The notes under the pieces: generated by a model
What the model was told of the DNA's origin: nothing
The model's database searches: none
Seen by the model: the letters and a program-made list of their open reading frames with translations, nothing else
Shown: piece after piece, positions 30,723 through 30,975 of the stretch
Numbering within the stretch: position 1 is the first letter of the stretch
How the letters are laid out: every line of letters begins with the position of its first letter
Source: an uncultured Clostridia bacterium
GTDB taxonomy: Bacteria > Bacillota > Clostridia > TANB77 > CAG-508
Length of the DNA: 30,975 bases
Direction of reading: 5' to 3'
Assembly (NCBI GenBank): GCA_934167135.1
Contig: CAKPKI010000004.1
Location: forward strand, 1 to 30,975
Position numbers and translations under genes: made by a program

Positions 30723-30975
30723 ATGGATCAACAAAATATAAGAAATTTTAGTATAATTGCACATATAGACCATGGAAAATCAACATTAGCAGATAGATTA
30801 ATAGAAAAAACTGGAGTACTATCACAAAGAGAGATGGAAGAACAAGTACTTGACAACATGGATATAGAAAAAGAAAGAGGTATAACAATAAAATCACAAG
30901 CAGTAAGAATGAAATATCAAGCTAAAGATGGAAAAGAATATACATTTAATCTAATAGACACGCCAGGACATGTAG
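30723..30975 (+). CDS. lepA: elongation factor 4 (LepA), 5' part
   Basis: The first 84 codons are present and the frame is open at the window edge. The G1 loop AHIDHGKSTLADRL, the switch I region with DIEKERGITIKSQAV, and G3 DTPGHV are those of a translational GTPase. The NIRNFSIIAHIDHGKST start with GVLSQREM...QVLDNMD is specific to LepA rather than EF-G or TypA. LepA acts on the ribosome, where it affects elongation or 30S biogenesis. The ATG follows GCGAGAG, a modest ribosome binding site. Confidence 0.96.
   Translation, partial: MDQQNIRNFSIIAHIDHGKSTLADRLIEKTGVLSQREMEEQVLDNMDIEKERGITIKSQAVRMKYQAKDGKEYTFNLIDTPGHV

Noticed and set aside
1..30975. CRISPR array, tRNA genes, integrase or transposase genes, replication origin
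   Set aside because: No regularly spaced repeats, no tRNA T-loop/acceptor patterns, no recombinase-like protein and no DnaA-box cluster were found by reading both strands.

Overview
The window is strongly AT-rich DNA that uses the standard code and has AGGAGG-type ribosome binding sites. Its gene set is that of a low-GC Firmicute, most likely a member of Clostridia: the L10-leader-controlled ribosomal operon, the dnaG-rpoD pair, YlbF, a YtaF/MntP-like pair and a G5/3D cell-wall protein. Species cannot be told from the sequence.

Layout. 1-80 is the 3' end of a 5S rRNA, so an rRNA operon ends here. A COG1078-type HD phosphohydrolase follows on the minus strand, divergent from a flavin-reductase-like flavoprotein. 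2504-6027 is a complete translation/transcription operon, rpmG-secE-nusG-rplK-rplA-rplJ-rplL. It has a sigma-A promoter, a 5' hairpin, a probable L1 site, a classic L10 leader with terminator and antiterminator pairing, and a closing terminator. rpoB does not follow. Next come mtnN, a MITE-like palindromic repeat, a small unknown protein, a GT4 glycosyltransferase, a YlbF-family protein, a membrane HExxH peptidase, secG, a GC-rich island that may be an undescribed structured RNA, rnr, dnaG, rpoD, an MscS channel, an OmpR-type response regulator with its kinase, and smc.

The accessory part is 22681-27370. Directly after smc lie a radical SAM/SPASM enzyme, a small signal-peptide/two-helix protein, a 666-residue cytoplasmic HELTH protein of unknown family, a translationally coupled 133-residue partner, a second small protein whose signal-peptide region matches the first at 76 of 77 bases, a broken copy of the 3' end of smc, and a third small membrane protein related to the second. 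This looks like a duplicating cassette in which a constant leader is joined to variable bodies beside a SPASM enzyme. It is the best candidate for an undescribed peptide-modification or secreted-peptide system.

The right part has tandem MntP/YtaF-like transporters and lemA on the minus strand. Then comes a DUF348-G5-3D cell-wall protein with a consensus promoter, flanked by the two halves of the same repeat seen intact at 6819-7007. The window ends in the start of lepA.
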